Positions 36,817 through 44,045 of a stretch of 64,000 nucleotides of DNA are shown here, one piece after another. The notes under the pieces are model-generated. The model was not told the DNA's origin. It saw only the letters and a list, made by a program, of their open reading frames with translations, and searched no databases. The DNA comes from Streptococcus bovimastitidis (GTDB taxonomy: Bacteria > Bacillota > Bacilli > Lactobacillales > Streptococcaceae), in NCBI RefSeq assembly GCF_001885095.1, contig NZ_LZDD01000003.1, positions 1 to 64,000 on the forward strand, written 5' to 3'. A program made the translations under genes and the position numbers. The stretch's first letter is position 1. The number at the start of each line of letters is the position of its first letter.

Positions 36817-37513
36817 ATTGACCGTAAGAATTAACTACGTATTTTGTAGACATTAGCAATGGCAATGACATCTCATTTCCCATAACTGTTTCATAAGAAG
36901 TGATGCCCATATTCATTCCATAAATAGTCACGTTGTCATCTTCTGCAATGACATCTTTATAATCATCAGCAGCAATAGCTACCAAAACAACCTGGTCATA
37001 CATGTCATCTAACGCAACCCTTAAATCAACTTCTTCATCTGATTTTTGGACTTGAATAACATTACCAGTTATTTGAACACTTGTACCTAATTCAACTTTA
37101 TCGTGATTCCATTCGTTGTAGTCAACGACTTGGTATTTATTAGGGTCAAATACTTCTTCACTAGAAGATGGAACTGTTTCTTTGCTAGGTTTCGTTTCTT
37201 TATTAGTAGAAGAACTATCATCAGTTTTCTTTTTCACTTCTTTTTTAGTCTCTTTTTTCACTTCTTTTTTTGAACTTGAAGATTTAGTTTTTTTATCAGT
37301 TTTAGCAACTTTCTCTTGTTTCGGTTCTGTTGTTTTTACTTCTTCTTCAGGTTTATAAATAACTAAACCGATAACAAATAATGCAAAAGTAATACCCATA
37401 GCGATTAACGATTGCTTTTTAAGCTTTTTATTTTTGCGAAGAGCCGCAATTGCACAAATTAATAAAGCTATAGGGAATCCTAACATTCCAATAGCACCTA
37501 AAAATAATCCCAT
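36815..37513 (-). CDS. prophage membrane protein in the lysogeny module
   Basis: A 232-residue protein with two N-terminal membrane helices (about residues 3-25 and 35-53). A long low-complexity Lys/Ser/Thr/Glu linker (about 58-118) follows, then a compact C-terminal domain (about 125-232; GTSVQITGNVIQVQ...) that looks like a small beta-rich, OB-like fold. The position between integrase and repressor, expressed in lysogens, is where superinfection-exclusion and other conversion genes sit in related phages. Exclusion function is inferred only from position and topology. Confidence 0.65.
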   Translation of the reverse strand: MGLFLGAIGMLGFPIALLICAIAALRKNKKLKKQSLIAMGITFALFVIGLVIYKPEEEVKTTEPKQEKVAKTDKKTKSSSSKKEVKKETKKEVKKKTDDSSSTNKETKPSKETVPSSSEEVFDPNKYQVVDYNEWNHDKVELGTSVQITGNVIQVQKSDEEVDLRVALDDMYDQVVLVAIAADDYKDVIAEDDNVTIYGMNMGITSYETVMGNEMSLPLLMSTKYVVNSYGQ

Positions 37514-37564
37514 TTTTCAAATCTCCTGTCAGCTTTTAGTGTGGATCAGACATTGCACATTATT

Positions 37565-37954
37565 TTAAATTAATTTTTTGAATTCTTCTAAAATCATTTG
37601 TTGCCCCCAAGTAGATGAAATCTTGTTAGTTTCTGCAAATTTCAACCAATTAAAATCAATTACATCATGGGTTTTCAAATATTTTTTTATAAGTTCCCTA
37701 ATCATAAACCTCTCGGCTTCATTTTCAAATTTAAATAGCAGCCTGGAATATAATTCAGGATTGTGGTTAATATGACCTAACTCATGTAATATCAATCTTT
37801 CTCTTTCTTCCTTTGATAATTTATTATTTATAAATATCGTCCTCTCAGGTGGAAAGTATGCACCATCTCTTGGGAATAATTCATTATCAAAAACAATTAA
37901 TCTAATTTTATATTCTTTTAAAATTTCATCTATCTGCACCGTATTTATCTCCAA
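37565..37954 (-). CDS. ImmA/IrrE family metallopeptidase
   Basis: A 129-residue protein with the zinc protease motif HELGH (LILHELGHINH, about residues 71-81). ImmA-type proteases cleave phage/ICE repressors to trigger induction. It overlaps the 3' end of the repressor gene by 29 bases, a common pair. It is probably the trigger that inactivates the adjacent CI-like protein. Confidence 0.88.
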   Translation of the reverse strand: MEINTVQIDEILKEYKIRLIVFDNELFPRDGAYFPPERTIFINNKLSKEERERLILHELGHINHNPELYSRLLFKFENEAERFMIRELIKKYLKTHDVIDFNWLKFAETNKISSTWGQQMILEEFKKLI

Positions 37955-38300
37955 AATAAACTTTAACTAAATTTTCAAATTTATCCTTTTCAGCTTCTGA
38001 TAAAGGTTTTCCATCAAACATCATCGCGAAGTCTGCGATTCTTGTTAATTCAATTACTTGTTTGTCTTCATTTTCTAAGTAATTAGCAGTATCTAATCCG
38101 AGTAGATAATCTGAGGTAGTGTCCAATAAATTTGCAACTAATACTAACTTTTTACCATTAGGGAAGTTTGTTCCGCTTTCCCATTTTGAAATAGTCGCAT
38201 CTGATTTATAACCAAGTTTTTTTGCTAGGTCTATTTGGCTATAACCGTTTTTAATTCTTAATTCCTTTAATCGTTCACCTCTTTGCACGTTGTTTAACAT
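37926..38300 (-). CDS. CI-like XRE family repressor
   Basis: A 124-residue protein with an N-terminal helix-turn-helix (about residues 9-65: LRIKNGYSQIDLAKKLGYKSDATISKWESG). The C-terminal part has no LexA-type protease site, which fits control by the adjacent ImmA-like protease. It likely binds the TTGATTTTAAATCAA-type operators at 38365-38451 and 38711, maintaining lysogeny. Confidence 0.88.
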   Translation of the reverse strand: MLNNVQRGERLKELRIKNGYSQIDLAKKLGYKSDATISKWESGTNFPNGKKLVLVANLLDTTSDYLLGLDTANYLENEDKQVIELTRIADFAMMFDGKPLSEAEKDKFENLVKVYFGDKYGADR

Positions 38301-38350
38301 AATAGTTTCCTCTTTTTTGTTTTATCTTTATTATTTATCTTACAATTGAT

Positions 38351-38379
38351 ATTATATAGCAGACTTGATAAAAAATCAA
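38351..38379 (-). promoter_or_regulatory. repressor promoter with operator
   Basis: On the minus strand, -35 TTGATT (38374-38379), 17 bp, -10 TATAAT (38351-38356). The operator-like TTGATAAAAAATCAA (38365-38379) overlaps the -35. Confidence 0.7.
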
Positions 38380-38429
38380 TTAAAATCAATAAAAAAACAA
38401 AAAAACTTTAAAAAAAATCAAGTTCGGTA

Positions 38430-38458
38430 TTGACTATTGATTTTAAATCAAGTATAAT
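38430..38458 (+). promoter_or_regulatory. lytic early promoter with operator in the spacer
   Basis: TTGACT (38430-38435), 17-bp spacer, TATAAT (38453-38458). The palindrome TTGATTTTAAATCAA (38437-38451) fills the spacer almost exactly, so a bound repressor would occlude polymerase. Confidence 0.85.
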
Positions 38459-38489
38459 AAATTTAGAAAATTAAAGAAAGGAGCAAAAT

Positions 38490-38693
38490 ATGGATGAATT
38501 AATTCCAGTAATTACTGTGAAGGAACTACGTGCAAAGGTAAATATGAACCAAGAAGAGTTCGGCAAAAGCATTGGTGTTTCAGCTCAGACAGTAGGATCG
38601 TGGGAGAAAGATATTCTTAAAATTTCTCCAGACAATCTAGTAAAGCTTTGCTTGAAGTACAAGATTAAGTCTAGTGATTTATTAGGAGTTTGA
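38490..38693 (+). CDS. Cro-like XRE family regulator
   Basis: A 67-residue helix-turn-helix protein (LRAKVNMNQEEFGKSIGVSAQTVGSWEK) encoded divergently from the repressor, behind the early promoter. By position it is the Cro equivalent that shuts off the repressor during lytic growth. AAAGGAG precedes the ATG. A third operator lies 18 bases beyond its stop. Confidence 0.85.
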   Translation: MDELIPVITVKELRAKVNMNQEEFGKSIGVSAQTVGSWEKDILKISPDNLVKLCLKYKIKSSDLLGV

Positions 38694-38710
38694 TTTTTTT
38701 TACAATTTAA

Positions 38711-38727
38711 CTTGATTTTAAATCAAG
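38711..38727. promoter_or_regulatory. third repressor operator, downstream of cro
   Basis: CTTGATTTTAAATCAAG is a perfect 17-bp palindrome containing the same 15-bp site found in the early promoter. Confidence 0.8.
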
Positions 38728-38811
38728 TTTACATAACAAAAAAGAGACCGACGGCAATCGGACCCTTAACAAATTATTTTATTTAATTATACCACAAAGA
38801 AAGAGGTTTAA

Positions 38812-38988
38812 ATGCAGAAATTTTTAGTAACTCACAAAATTCATGCTGGAGCTAAATTAGCAAACGGCGAAGTAGTAAAAACTGACATTGTAATTAGTGA
38901 TAAAGAATTCATGGATAACCCACCATGTATCACTAATAAAACTGTCAATTTAATTTTTAATGATTTATCTAGGAGATTTGTATCATGA
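38812..38988 (+). CDS. small early phage protein
   Basis: 58 residues (MQKFLVTHKIHAGAKLANGE...), not recognised. AAAGAGG precedes the ATG, and the stop overlaps the next start as ATGA. It is the first gene after the third operator. Region 38735-38800 upstream holds a short CCGA/TCGG hairpin and an AATTATACCACA motif. Confidence 0.65.
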   Translation: MQKFLVTHKIHAGAKLANGEVVKTDIVISDKEFMDNPPCITNKTVNLIFNDLSRRFVS

Positions 38989-39212
38989 TTGAAAACCCTA
39001 TAACTGCATTAGTAGTTTTAATCGCAATCGGCTTTGTTGCTTATATTGGCAATCGTAATAGCAACCAAAAAACGATTGAGCGGACAATGCAAACAGTAAT
39101 TGACAATAACTTAGTTATTCGTAAAGTTGAAAAACCACGCAGAACAGATTTTATCGAACCTCCGACAAAAGGTTCGTGCGGCAAAGTTTGGGGCGAAGAT
39201 AAACCATTTTAG
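38985..39212 (+). CDS. small single-pass membrane protein
   Basis: 75 residues; one N-terminal membrane helix (about residues 7-21), a basic middle and C-terminal GSCGKVWGEDKPF. It is not recognised. Translationally coupled to the preceding gene. Confidence 0.65.
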   Translation: MIENPITALVVLIAIGFVAYIGNRNSNQKTIERTMQTVIDNNLVIRKVEKPRRTDFIEPPTKGSCGKVWGEDKPF

Positions 39213-39265
39213 GAGAATCACATTAGTAAATAAAAACTCCCATGAGGGAGTAGAAAGGAGAAGGT

Positions 39266-39421
39266 ATGAGTCAATCATTAGTCTATCGAAAACGAGATAG
39301 AAAAGTTGGATTTGAAACGCATACTAACGATATTAGTCGAGTATACGACGAAATTATTAAAGAACGAGATAGAAATAATTTAGTCGATGTTGTAATCAGA
39401 GTAAAAAAATATATTGATTAA
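39266..39421 (+). CDS. small basic early phage protein
   Basis: 51 residues, rich in Arg/Lys/Asp (YRKRDRKVGFE... IIKERDRNN), not recognised. AGGAGAAGG lies just before the ATG. Its stop overlaps the end of the convergent gene 39418-39990 by 4 bases. Confidence 0.6.
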   Translation: MSQSLVYRKRDRKVGFETHTNDISRVYDEIIKERDRNNLVDVVIRVKKYID

Positions 39422-39990
39422 AAAGGTAAATCATCATCTACAATATCGAAAGATGATGCGGGTTTATTGACAGTATTTTCAATTATAGTATCGAGCTTTG
39501 AGTGTACATTGAACAAAGAAGTAGAGATTTCAGTATATGCATTTTCGTCCATTTTATCGTTGTTTTCAGAAGAAAATGGTATTGATTTTATTGTTTCTTT
39601 TAATTGTCGTTTTGCTTGTTCAATATCATCAACCTCGGTTGTAAATTCAATTGTCCTTAAAGTTGATACATCAAATGGTATTTTCTCACTTGTTTTTGTC
39701 CTGATAGGTATAAACGGTTTACCGGTAGAGTGCCTAAATCCAAACTCATAAAAAACATTTGGATTATGTTCACTCATATCAATTATTACTAAGTCTGCCG
39801 TTTTTAAATAATTAATAATTGTTTCATCTATTTTATCAGTTGCGTTAATTTTATCAGAACGAGTAACATCAAAGCCTAATTCACTACATACTGGATCAAT
39901 TAAATATTTTAGAACTTTATCCGAATAACGTCTAGTTTGTGAATTTTCAGTACCAAGAGCACATACAACAAAACACGTTTTATTTTCCAT
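39418..39990 (-). CDS. nucleoside deoxyribosyltransferase/TIR-like protein with SSB-type C-terminal tip
   Basis: A 190-residue protein transcribed against the early operon. The N-terminal domain (about residues 1-140) has TCFVVCALG, ADLVIIDMSEHNPNVFYEFGFRH and KPFIPI. This is the Rossmann-like pattern of the deoxyribosyltransferase/TIR-like superfamily, with Glu in YEFGFRH at the place of the catalytic glutamate. Related proteins occur in bacterial conflict systems and may hydrolyse nucleotides or NAD. A linker (about 141-182) leads to the last residues DDDLPF, identical to the acidic tip of Gram-positive SSB. Likely an accessory anti-phage or host-interaction gene; function is inferred. Confidence 0.65.
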   Translation of the reverse strand: MENKTCFVVCALGTENSQTRRYSDKVLKYLIDPVCSELGFDVTRSDKINATDKIDETIINYLKTADLVIIDMSEHNPNVFYEFGFRHSTGKPFIPIRTKTSEKIPFDVSTLRTIEFTTEVDDIEQAKRQLKETIKSIPFSSENNDKMDENAYTEISTSLFNVHSKLDTIIENTVNKPASSFDIVDDDLPF

Positions 39991-40068
39991 AATTTAACCT
40001 CAATATTTTTATTTCAATTATACCACATAGTAAATACCCAAGACATCATTTTAGGAGGTAAAAATTTA

Positions 40069-40420
40069 ATGCAATACATATTTCAAAAACACGACAAGTA
40101 GTTACACGGCAGTAAGCAATGAATTTATAAATGATACCAAACTAACACTTAAAGCAAAAGGTCTATTACTAGTAATATTAAGCAATAAGGATGATTGGAG
40201 AGTCTATCCTGATGAACTAGCTAAAAGGTCAAAAGATAGTATCAGAGTTGTTAGAACATGTCTTGAAGAACTTGAGAGAGAAGGATATATCAAGACTTAT
40301 AAAAAATCTCTGGGGAGAGGTAAAGGTATTACACGTTATAGATTTTGTGCTGATAGAAAAATATCCGAACAAGCATATAGACAGTTGATAAGTGAACTCG
40401 AAAGTGAGTTTACAACTTAA
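40069..40420 (+). pseudogene. replication initiator / helix-turn-helix protein, frameshifted
   Basis: ATG 40069 after TTAGGAGG begins MQYIFQK, then reads HDK and stops. Skipping one base (the C at 40090) restores an open frame to 40420: TTSSYTAVSNEFINDTKLTLKAKG..., with winged-helix features (YPDELAKRSKDSIRVVRTCLEELEREGYI). The opening and length match RepA-like initiators of lactic phages. No other start codon exists in the long frame. A single-base insertion is the simplest explanation. The iterons follow directly. Confidence 0.75.
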
Positions 40421-40422
40421 CG

Positions 40423-40467
40423 TTTTACAACTTTGTATTTTACAACTTTGTATTTTACAACTTTGTA
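40423..40467. repeat. three tandem 15-bp iterons (putative phage origin)
   Basis: TTTTACAACTTTGTA occurs three times head-to-tail, and a partial copy TTTACAACTT sits at 40409-40418 inside the end of the initiator frame. The block is bounded by CGTTTTACA and TGTAAAACG in inverted orientation. Directly repeated sites beside an initiator gene are typical of an origin. Confidence 0.75.
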
Positions 40468-40545
40468 AAACGTAACACTAACAATTACTAACATAACAAT
40501 AAATACTAATAATAAATAAATACTAACAATAAATAAGCAGCAGCA
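40468..40545. other. AT-rich stretch beside the iterons (possible unwinding element)
   Basis: Almost pure A/T with repeated ACTAACA and ATAAATACTAA units between the iterons and the next gene; consistent with the melting region of a replication origin. Confidence 0.5.
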
Positions 40546-40559
40546 ACAAGGGGGCAACA

Positions 40560-40919
40560 GTGGACGAAAAAAAACTTTTTGAAAATTTCCAACAATGCTT
40601 TGGCAGATTTATGACTCCTTTTGAAATTGAAGATATTCAAAAATGGATACATGAAGACAATATGCCAATTGAAGTAATAAACATGGCTTTAAAAGAGGCG
40701 GTTGTAAATGAAAAAATTAGTTGGAAATATATCAATCAAATTTTAATTGCTTGGAATAAATCAGGCGACAATACAGTTGAGAAAGTTCAAGCACGATTAG
40801 AAGCATTTGAACTAAAAAAACAGCAAGGGGCTAAAAAGCAAACAGGGTCAAATATTCCTAGTTGGTCAAATCCTGATTACAAAGACCCTGACTTCTTAGA
40901 ATTTGCGCTAGGTAAATAA
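40560..40919 (+). CDS. DnaD-like phage replication protein
   Basis: 119 residues; the segment FGRFMTPFEIEDIQKWIHEDNMPIEVINMALKEAV resembles the DnaD/DnaB C-terminal helical domain. Proteins of this type help load the host helicase. The start is GTG at 40560 after AGGGGG. It is placed right behind the iteron origin, supporting a replication role. Confidence 0.75.
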   Translation: MDEKKLFENFQQCFGRFMTPFEIEDIQKWIHEDNMPIEVINMALKEAVVNEKISWKYINQILIAWNKSGDNTVEKVQARLEAFELKKQQGAKKQTGSNIPSWSNPDYKDPDFLEFALGK

Positions 40920-40920
40920 C

Positions 40921-41148
40921 ATGAATGATTATCTATTCAATATGTTTTCAAAACTCATAAAAAAAGAGTTTGGAGCAGAAATTACAAGACAAGATTATGA
41001 CAAATTTGTTGAGTATCGTGCAGTCAATAAAGAAATAAACGGTGTAAAGCCTGATTTTAACTGGATCAATTTATATGCATACTCAAAAGGCATGACGACA
41101 GATGAAGTCAACAAAATCAGATACGAAAGAATGAGGAAAGTGATTTGA
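40921..41148 (+). CDS. hypothetical phage protein in the replication module
   Basis: 75 residues, not recognised; charged, no membrane segment (MNDYLFNMFSKLIKKEFG...). It begins one base after the DnaD-like gene and its stop overlaps the next start. Confidence 0.65.
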   Translation: MNDYLFNMFSKLIKKEFGAEITRQDYDKFVEYRAVNKEINGVKPDFNWINLYAYSKGMTTDEVNKIRYERMRKVI

Positions 41149-41489
41149 AATTAAAAGATAAATTAACGAGTTTAGAATTGCGGTTTTTCTGTTTTATTCC
41201 TCACGGAATGGAACATCCACGCCCAAGAAAAGAGTTTGAGCGAGTTTTTGGAATGAGCAAACGGCAAGTTGAGAAAACTGTCGAGTCGCTTATTCACAAA
41301 GGAATTCCAGTATGTGCCATTAAAGAAAAAGACGGTGGATACTTTATTCCAGACAATGAAGAAGAACGACAAATAGGTTTAAGACCTAACAAAAGTCAAA
41401 TTGAAACAACAAAAAAACGTATAAAAGCAGTTGAATCAGTTGACCTGAACAATTTCAGAGCAATTGCAGAGGATTTGAGACATGGATAG
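41145..41489 (+). CDS. winged-helix-like phage DNA-binding protein
   Basis: 114 residues with a helix-turn-helix-like part, RKEFERVFGMSKRQVEKTVESLIHKGIPV, followed by a beta-wing-like GGYFIPDNEEE. The start is TTG 41145, overlapping the previous stop. It is likely a DNA-binding replication or regulatory factor; the exact role is unknown. Confidence 0.65.
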   Translation: MKLKDKLTSLELRFFCFIPHGMEHPRPRKEFERVFGMSKRQVEKTVESLIHKGIPVCAIKEKDGGYFIPDNEEERQIGLRPNKSQIETTKKRIKAVESVDLNNFRAIAEDLRHG

Positions 41490-41607
41490 AGGACTATTTG
41501 GAACTTTTGATTATGACCGTGATTACATGCAGCCACCAGTCGAAGATGAAGAATTCAATGATGAATATTACTGGAATGGCCTTGAATGGGTTAAATACAC
41601 AGATTGA
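41482..41607 (+). CDS. very small acidic phage protein
   Basis: 41 residues, rich in Asp/Glu/Tyr (MDRGLFGTFDYDRDYMQPPVEDEE...). The ATG overlaps the end of the preceding gene by 8 bases. Not recognised; accepted because of the tight gene packing. Confidence 0.55.
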   Translation: MDRGLFGTFDYDRDYMQPPVEDEEFNDEYYWNGLEWVKYTD

Positions 41608-41621
41608 AGGAGAGAATAAAA

Positions 41622-42353
41622 ATGACAAATGAAGTGACGAAACAAGCAAAAGGGGACTTTCTAACAAATCCGCAAGCATTAACTGGAAGTATTATCAGAA
41701 AGTATCTTGATCCACAAGGAAAAGCAAGCGAAGAAGAATTGGCTTACTTTATTGCGACTTGTAAAGAACGTAATTTGAACCCATTCACTAAAGAAGTTTA
41801 CTTTATCAAGTATGGTACAAATCCAGCTCAGATTGTAGTATCAAAAGACGCATTTATGAAACGTGCTGAACAAAACCAAAACTTTGACGGATTTGAAGCT
41901 GGTGTAGTCATAATCAATGACGGAGAACTTCAACACATAACAGGAACTATCTTACCACCTAATGCAACATTAGTTGGCGGTTGGGCAAAAGTTTACCGTA
42001 AAGACAGAAAGTTCCCAATCGAAGCTGACGCCGATTTTAAAGCATACAATACTGGAAAATCCATGTGGGCGAAAATGCCAGCATTGATGATCCGTAAAGT
42101 TGCCCTTGTATCAGCAATGCGTGAAGCGTTCTCTGAAAATGTTGGCGGTCTATATACTACTGACGAAATGGGACAAAATGACCCAATTGACGTAACGTCA
42201 TCTGAAAGTCAGGAAGAAGTGAAAGCTCGCAAAATGAAGGAAATCGAGTTATATAATCAGCAACAAGCTGACCCAGTAATTGACGAGCAACAACCTGACT
42301 TATTCCAAACGTCTGAACAAATATCGGACGAAGACCTACCATTCACGGTATAG
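41622..42353 (+). CDS. bet: phage recombination protein Bet (RecT family)
   Basis: About 243 residues; a single-strand annealing protein for phage recombination. Family features include YLDPQGKASEEELAYFIATCKERNLNPFTKEVYFIKY and the C-terminal part with WAKMPALMIRKVALVSAMREAF. ATG 41622 is preceded by AAGGAGAG. The C-terminus carries DEDLPF two residues before its end, an SSB-tip-like acidic motif. Confidence 0.88.
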   Translation: MTNEVTKQAKGDFLTNPQALTGSIIRKYLDPQGKASEEELAYFIATCKERNLNPFTKEVYFIKYGTNPAQIVVSKDAFMKRAEQNQNFDGFEAGVVIINDGELQHITGTILPPNATLVGGWAKVYRKDRKFPIEADADFKAYNTGKSMWAKMPALMIRKVALVSAMREAFSENVGGLYTTDEMGQNDPIDVTSSESQEEVKARKMKEIELYNQQQADPVIDEQQPDLFQTSEQISDEDLPFTV

Positions 42354-42365
42354 AAAGGGCAAAAC

Positions 42366-43343
42366 ATGGCGATTAAAGAAGCTGAAAAAGTAAATGCCCT
42401 AGATAGCATTGAAATCAATTACACTCCGGCCGTTGTTTCATTCAATGACTTTGAAGCATTTGAAAAAGGTGTTGAAGAAGCAGTTGCTAGGTATAGCACA
42501 TTCGACCTTGAAGTCAACACGATTGAAGAAGTCAAGCAAGCCAGGACAGAGCTGAATGCTCTTGATAAAAAATTAGAAGATAGGCGCAAGGAAATCAAGA
42601 GAGAAATCAATGATCCTTACGCAAAATTTGAAAATCAGTACAAAGTACCATATCAAAAACTTAAAAACCTCATTTCTGAGCTTAAAAATCAAATTGACGG
42701 TTATGAAGAAAACCAAAAAATGCTCCGAAAGGACAAAGTCAAGCACTATTTCTATGAAAAAGCTGAAGAAGCTAATCTAAATAAAGAGGTCTTCGATAAA
42801 TATCTTGACCAATTTGTTAAAGCAACAGACTTCACACCAACTTTCAACTTTAAAAAATCAACTCAAGACAAACTTGATGAAATTATTATTGATGAAATCA
42901 AAAAGCAAGACCAACGTGACGCAGACCTAATTGCAATAACTGACCTATGTGCCAAGAATAACTTAGGTCCGGCAAGCTATATCAGACAATATGACAATGG
43001 CGCTTCACTTGCTGAGATTTTAGGTCTTATCAATCGAGACATTGACGAAATTAAGCGAACTCGTGAATTGAATGAAGCTAAGCGTATCGCAGACGAAAAA
43101 GCAATGATTGAGCGTCAGGCAGCTATTGAAGCGCAAGCCAAGGAAATTGCTGGAACGACTATCAAAGCTGTAAATCAAGAAACTGGGGAGATTTTAGAAC
43201 GAACAGTTGAAACAGAAATCGTTAAATACGAAACAACAATCAAATTCATTATGAATCTTGAGCAGGCTAAAAATTTCAAATCATTCTTGGACGAAAATGA
43301 TTTTGAATTTGAAACGCTAGTAGGCATGAAAAGGGTAAATTAA
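42366..43343 (+). CDS. DUF1351 family phage protein
   Basis: 325 residues, mostly helical with a long coiled coil (about residues 50-130: ARTELNALDKKLEDRRKEIKREIN...). The family sits next to Bet/RecT in many Firmicutes phages and is presumed to help recombination or replication, possibly in place of an exonuclease partner. It is 12 bases downstream of bet. Confidence 0.8.
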   Translation: MAIKEAEKVNALDSIEINYTPAVVSFNDFEAFEKGVEEAVARYSTFDLEVNTIEEVKQARTELNALDKKLEDRRKEIKREINDPYAKFENQYKVPYQKLKNLISELKNQIDGYEENQKMLRKDKVKHYFYEKAEEANLNKEVFDKYLDQFVKATDFTPTFNFKKSTQDKLDEIIIDEIKKQDQRDADLIAITDLCAKNNLGPASYIRQYDNGASLAEILGLINRDIDEIKRTRELNEAKRIADEKAMIERQAAIEAQAKEIAGTTIKAVNQETGEILERTVETEIVKYETTIKFIMNLEQAKNFKSFLDENDFEFETLVGMKRVN

Positions 43344-43352
43344 CTAATTTAT

Positions 43353-43496
43353 TGCAAAGTGAAGCTCGGCCTTTGCAGTAATAATATTTTCCGAGCAAGA
43401 AAGGAAATTCTTGTCTATCGTCAGATTAACAGGACTGATGATATAAAGAGTTTTGCACCCGTCCAAGCCGTATGCTCACACATAAGTGGGCGGGTG
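43353..43496 (+). ncRNA. candidate structured RNA with H-type pseudoknot
   Basis: In the 170-base gap before rusA four helices can form. TGCAAAG/CTTTGCA (43353-43377) has GCTCGG in its loop (43364-43369) that pairs with CCGAGC at 43391-43396, forming a pseudoknot. CAAGAA/TTCTTG (43396-43413) has AGGAAA in the loop. TATCGTCAG/CTGATGATA (43416-43443) pairs with one GU. CACCCGTCC/GGGCGGGTG (43456-43496) pairs with one GU. I see no supported gene here. It may be a leader RNA controlling rusA or an independent RNA. An 11-codon frame (TTG 43411) follows the AGGA in one loop. Confidence 0.55.
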
Positions 43497-43513
43497 TGAT
43501 TTTAAGTGAAAGT

Positions 43514-43906
43514 ATGAAATATGAATTTATTTTAGAAAATACAAAACAAAGAAAAGAAATGCTTTCAAGTAATGATCGTTTACATTTTAGAAAATCAGCA
43601 CCAATTACAAAGTATTTAAGGAGACTTGCAAAACTAACTGCTAACAAAGCTATTAACAAAAACGAGCCATTTTCAAAGAATAAGCCTTGTAGCGTGTCTG
43701 TGACGGTGTTTTCTCCTACTAACCGTAGATTTGACCCTCCGAATACTTACCCTACCTTAAAAGCGATTTTAGACGGCTTTACAGACGCTGGAATTTGGGA
43801 AGACGATAACTTCGAAGTTATCAAATCGTTGTCGTTTGAATATGGTGGTTTAAGTGGCGTTAAAGACAAATACAAATTTGAGATAGAAATAGAGGAACTT
43901 TTATGA
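43514..43906 (+). CDS. rusA: RusA-like Holliday junction resolvase
   Basis: About 130 residues. Conserved RusA pattern: a basic N-terminal strand region and RRFDPPNTYPTLKAILDGFTDAGIWEDDN, carrying the Asp residues that hold catalytic magnesium. It cuts recombination/replication junctions. I chose ATG 43514 because the 14 extra residues of the longer frame overlap the RNA structure upstream. The stop overlaps the next start. Confidence 0.85.
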   Translation: MKYEFILENTKQRKEMLSSNDRLHFRKSAPITKYLRRLAKLTANKAINKNEPFSKNKPCSVSVTVFSPTNRRFDPPNTYPTLKAILDGFTDAGIWEDDNFEVIKSLSFEYGGLSGVKDKYKFEIEIEELL

Positions 43907-44043
43907 ATTACACAGTAACAGTTTACGTTGACAACGTTATCCAAGAGACCCAATATGTTGAGTCTCACTTTAAAGCACGATTTGCACAGTTAGAGCTTCG
44001 CAAGAAGTATCCAGCAGCACGAATTGAAATTGACGAGGTATAA
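43903..44043 (+). CDS. small hypothetical phage protein
   Basis: 46 residues (MNYTVTVYVDNVIQETQYVE...), not recognised; predicted beta hairpin then helix. ATGA overlap with rusA supports translation. Confidence 0.6.
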   Translation: MNYTVTVYVDNVIQETQYVESHFKARFAQLELRKKYPAARIEIDEV

Positions 44044-44045
44044 AA

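Noticed and set aside
40423..40467. Tandem 15-bp repeats as a CRISPR array
   Set aside because: The repeats are contiguous with no spacers and sit beside a replication initiator; iterons are the better reading.
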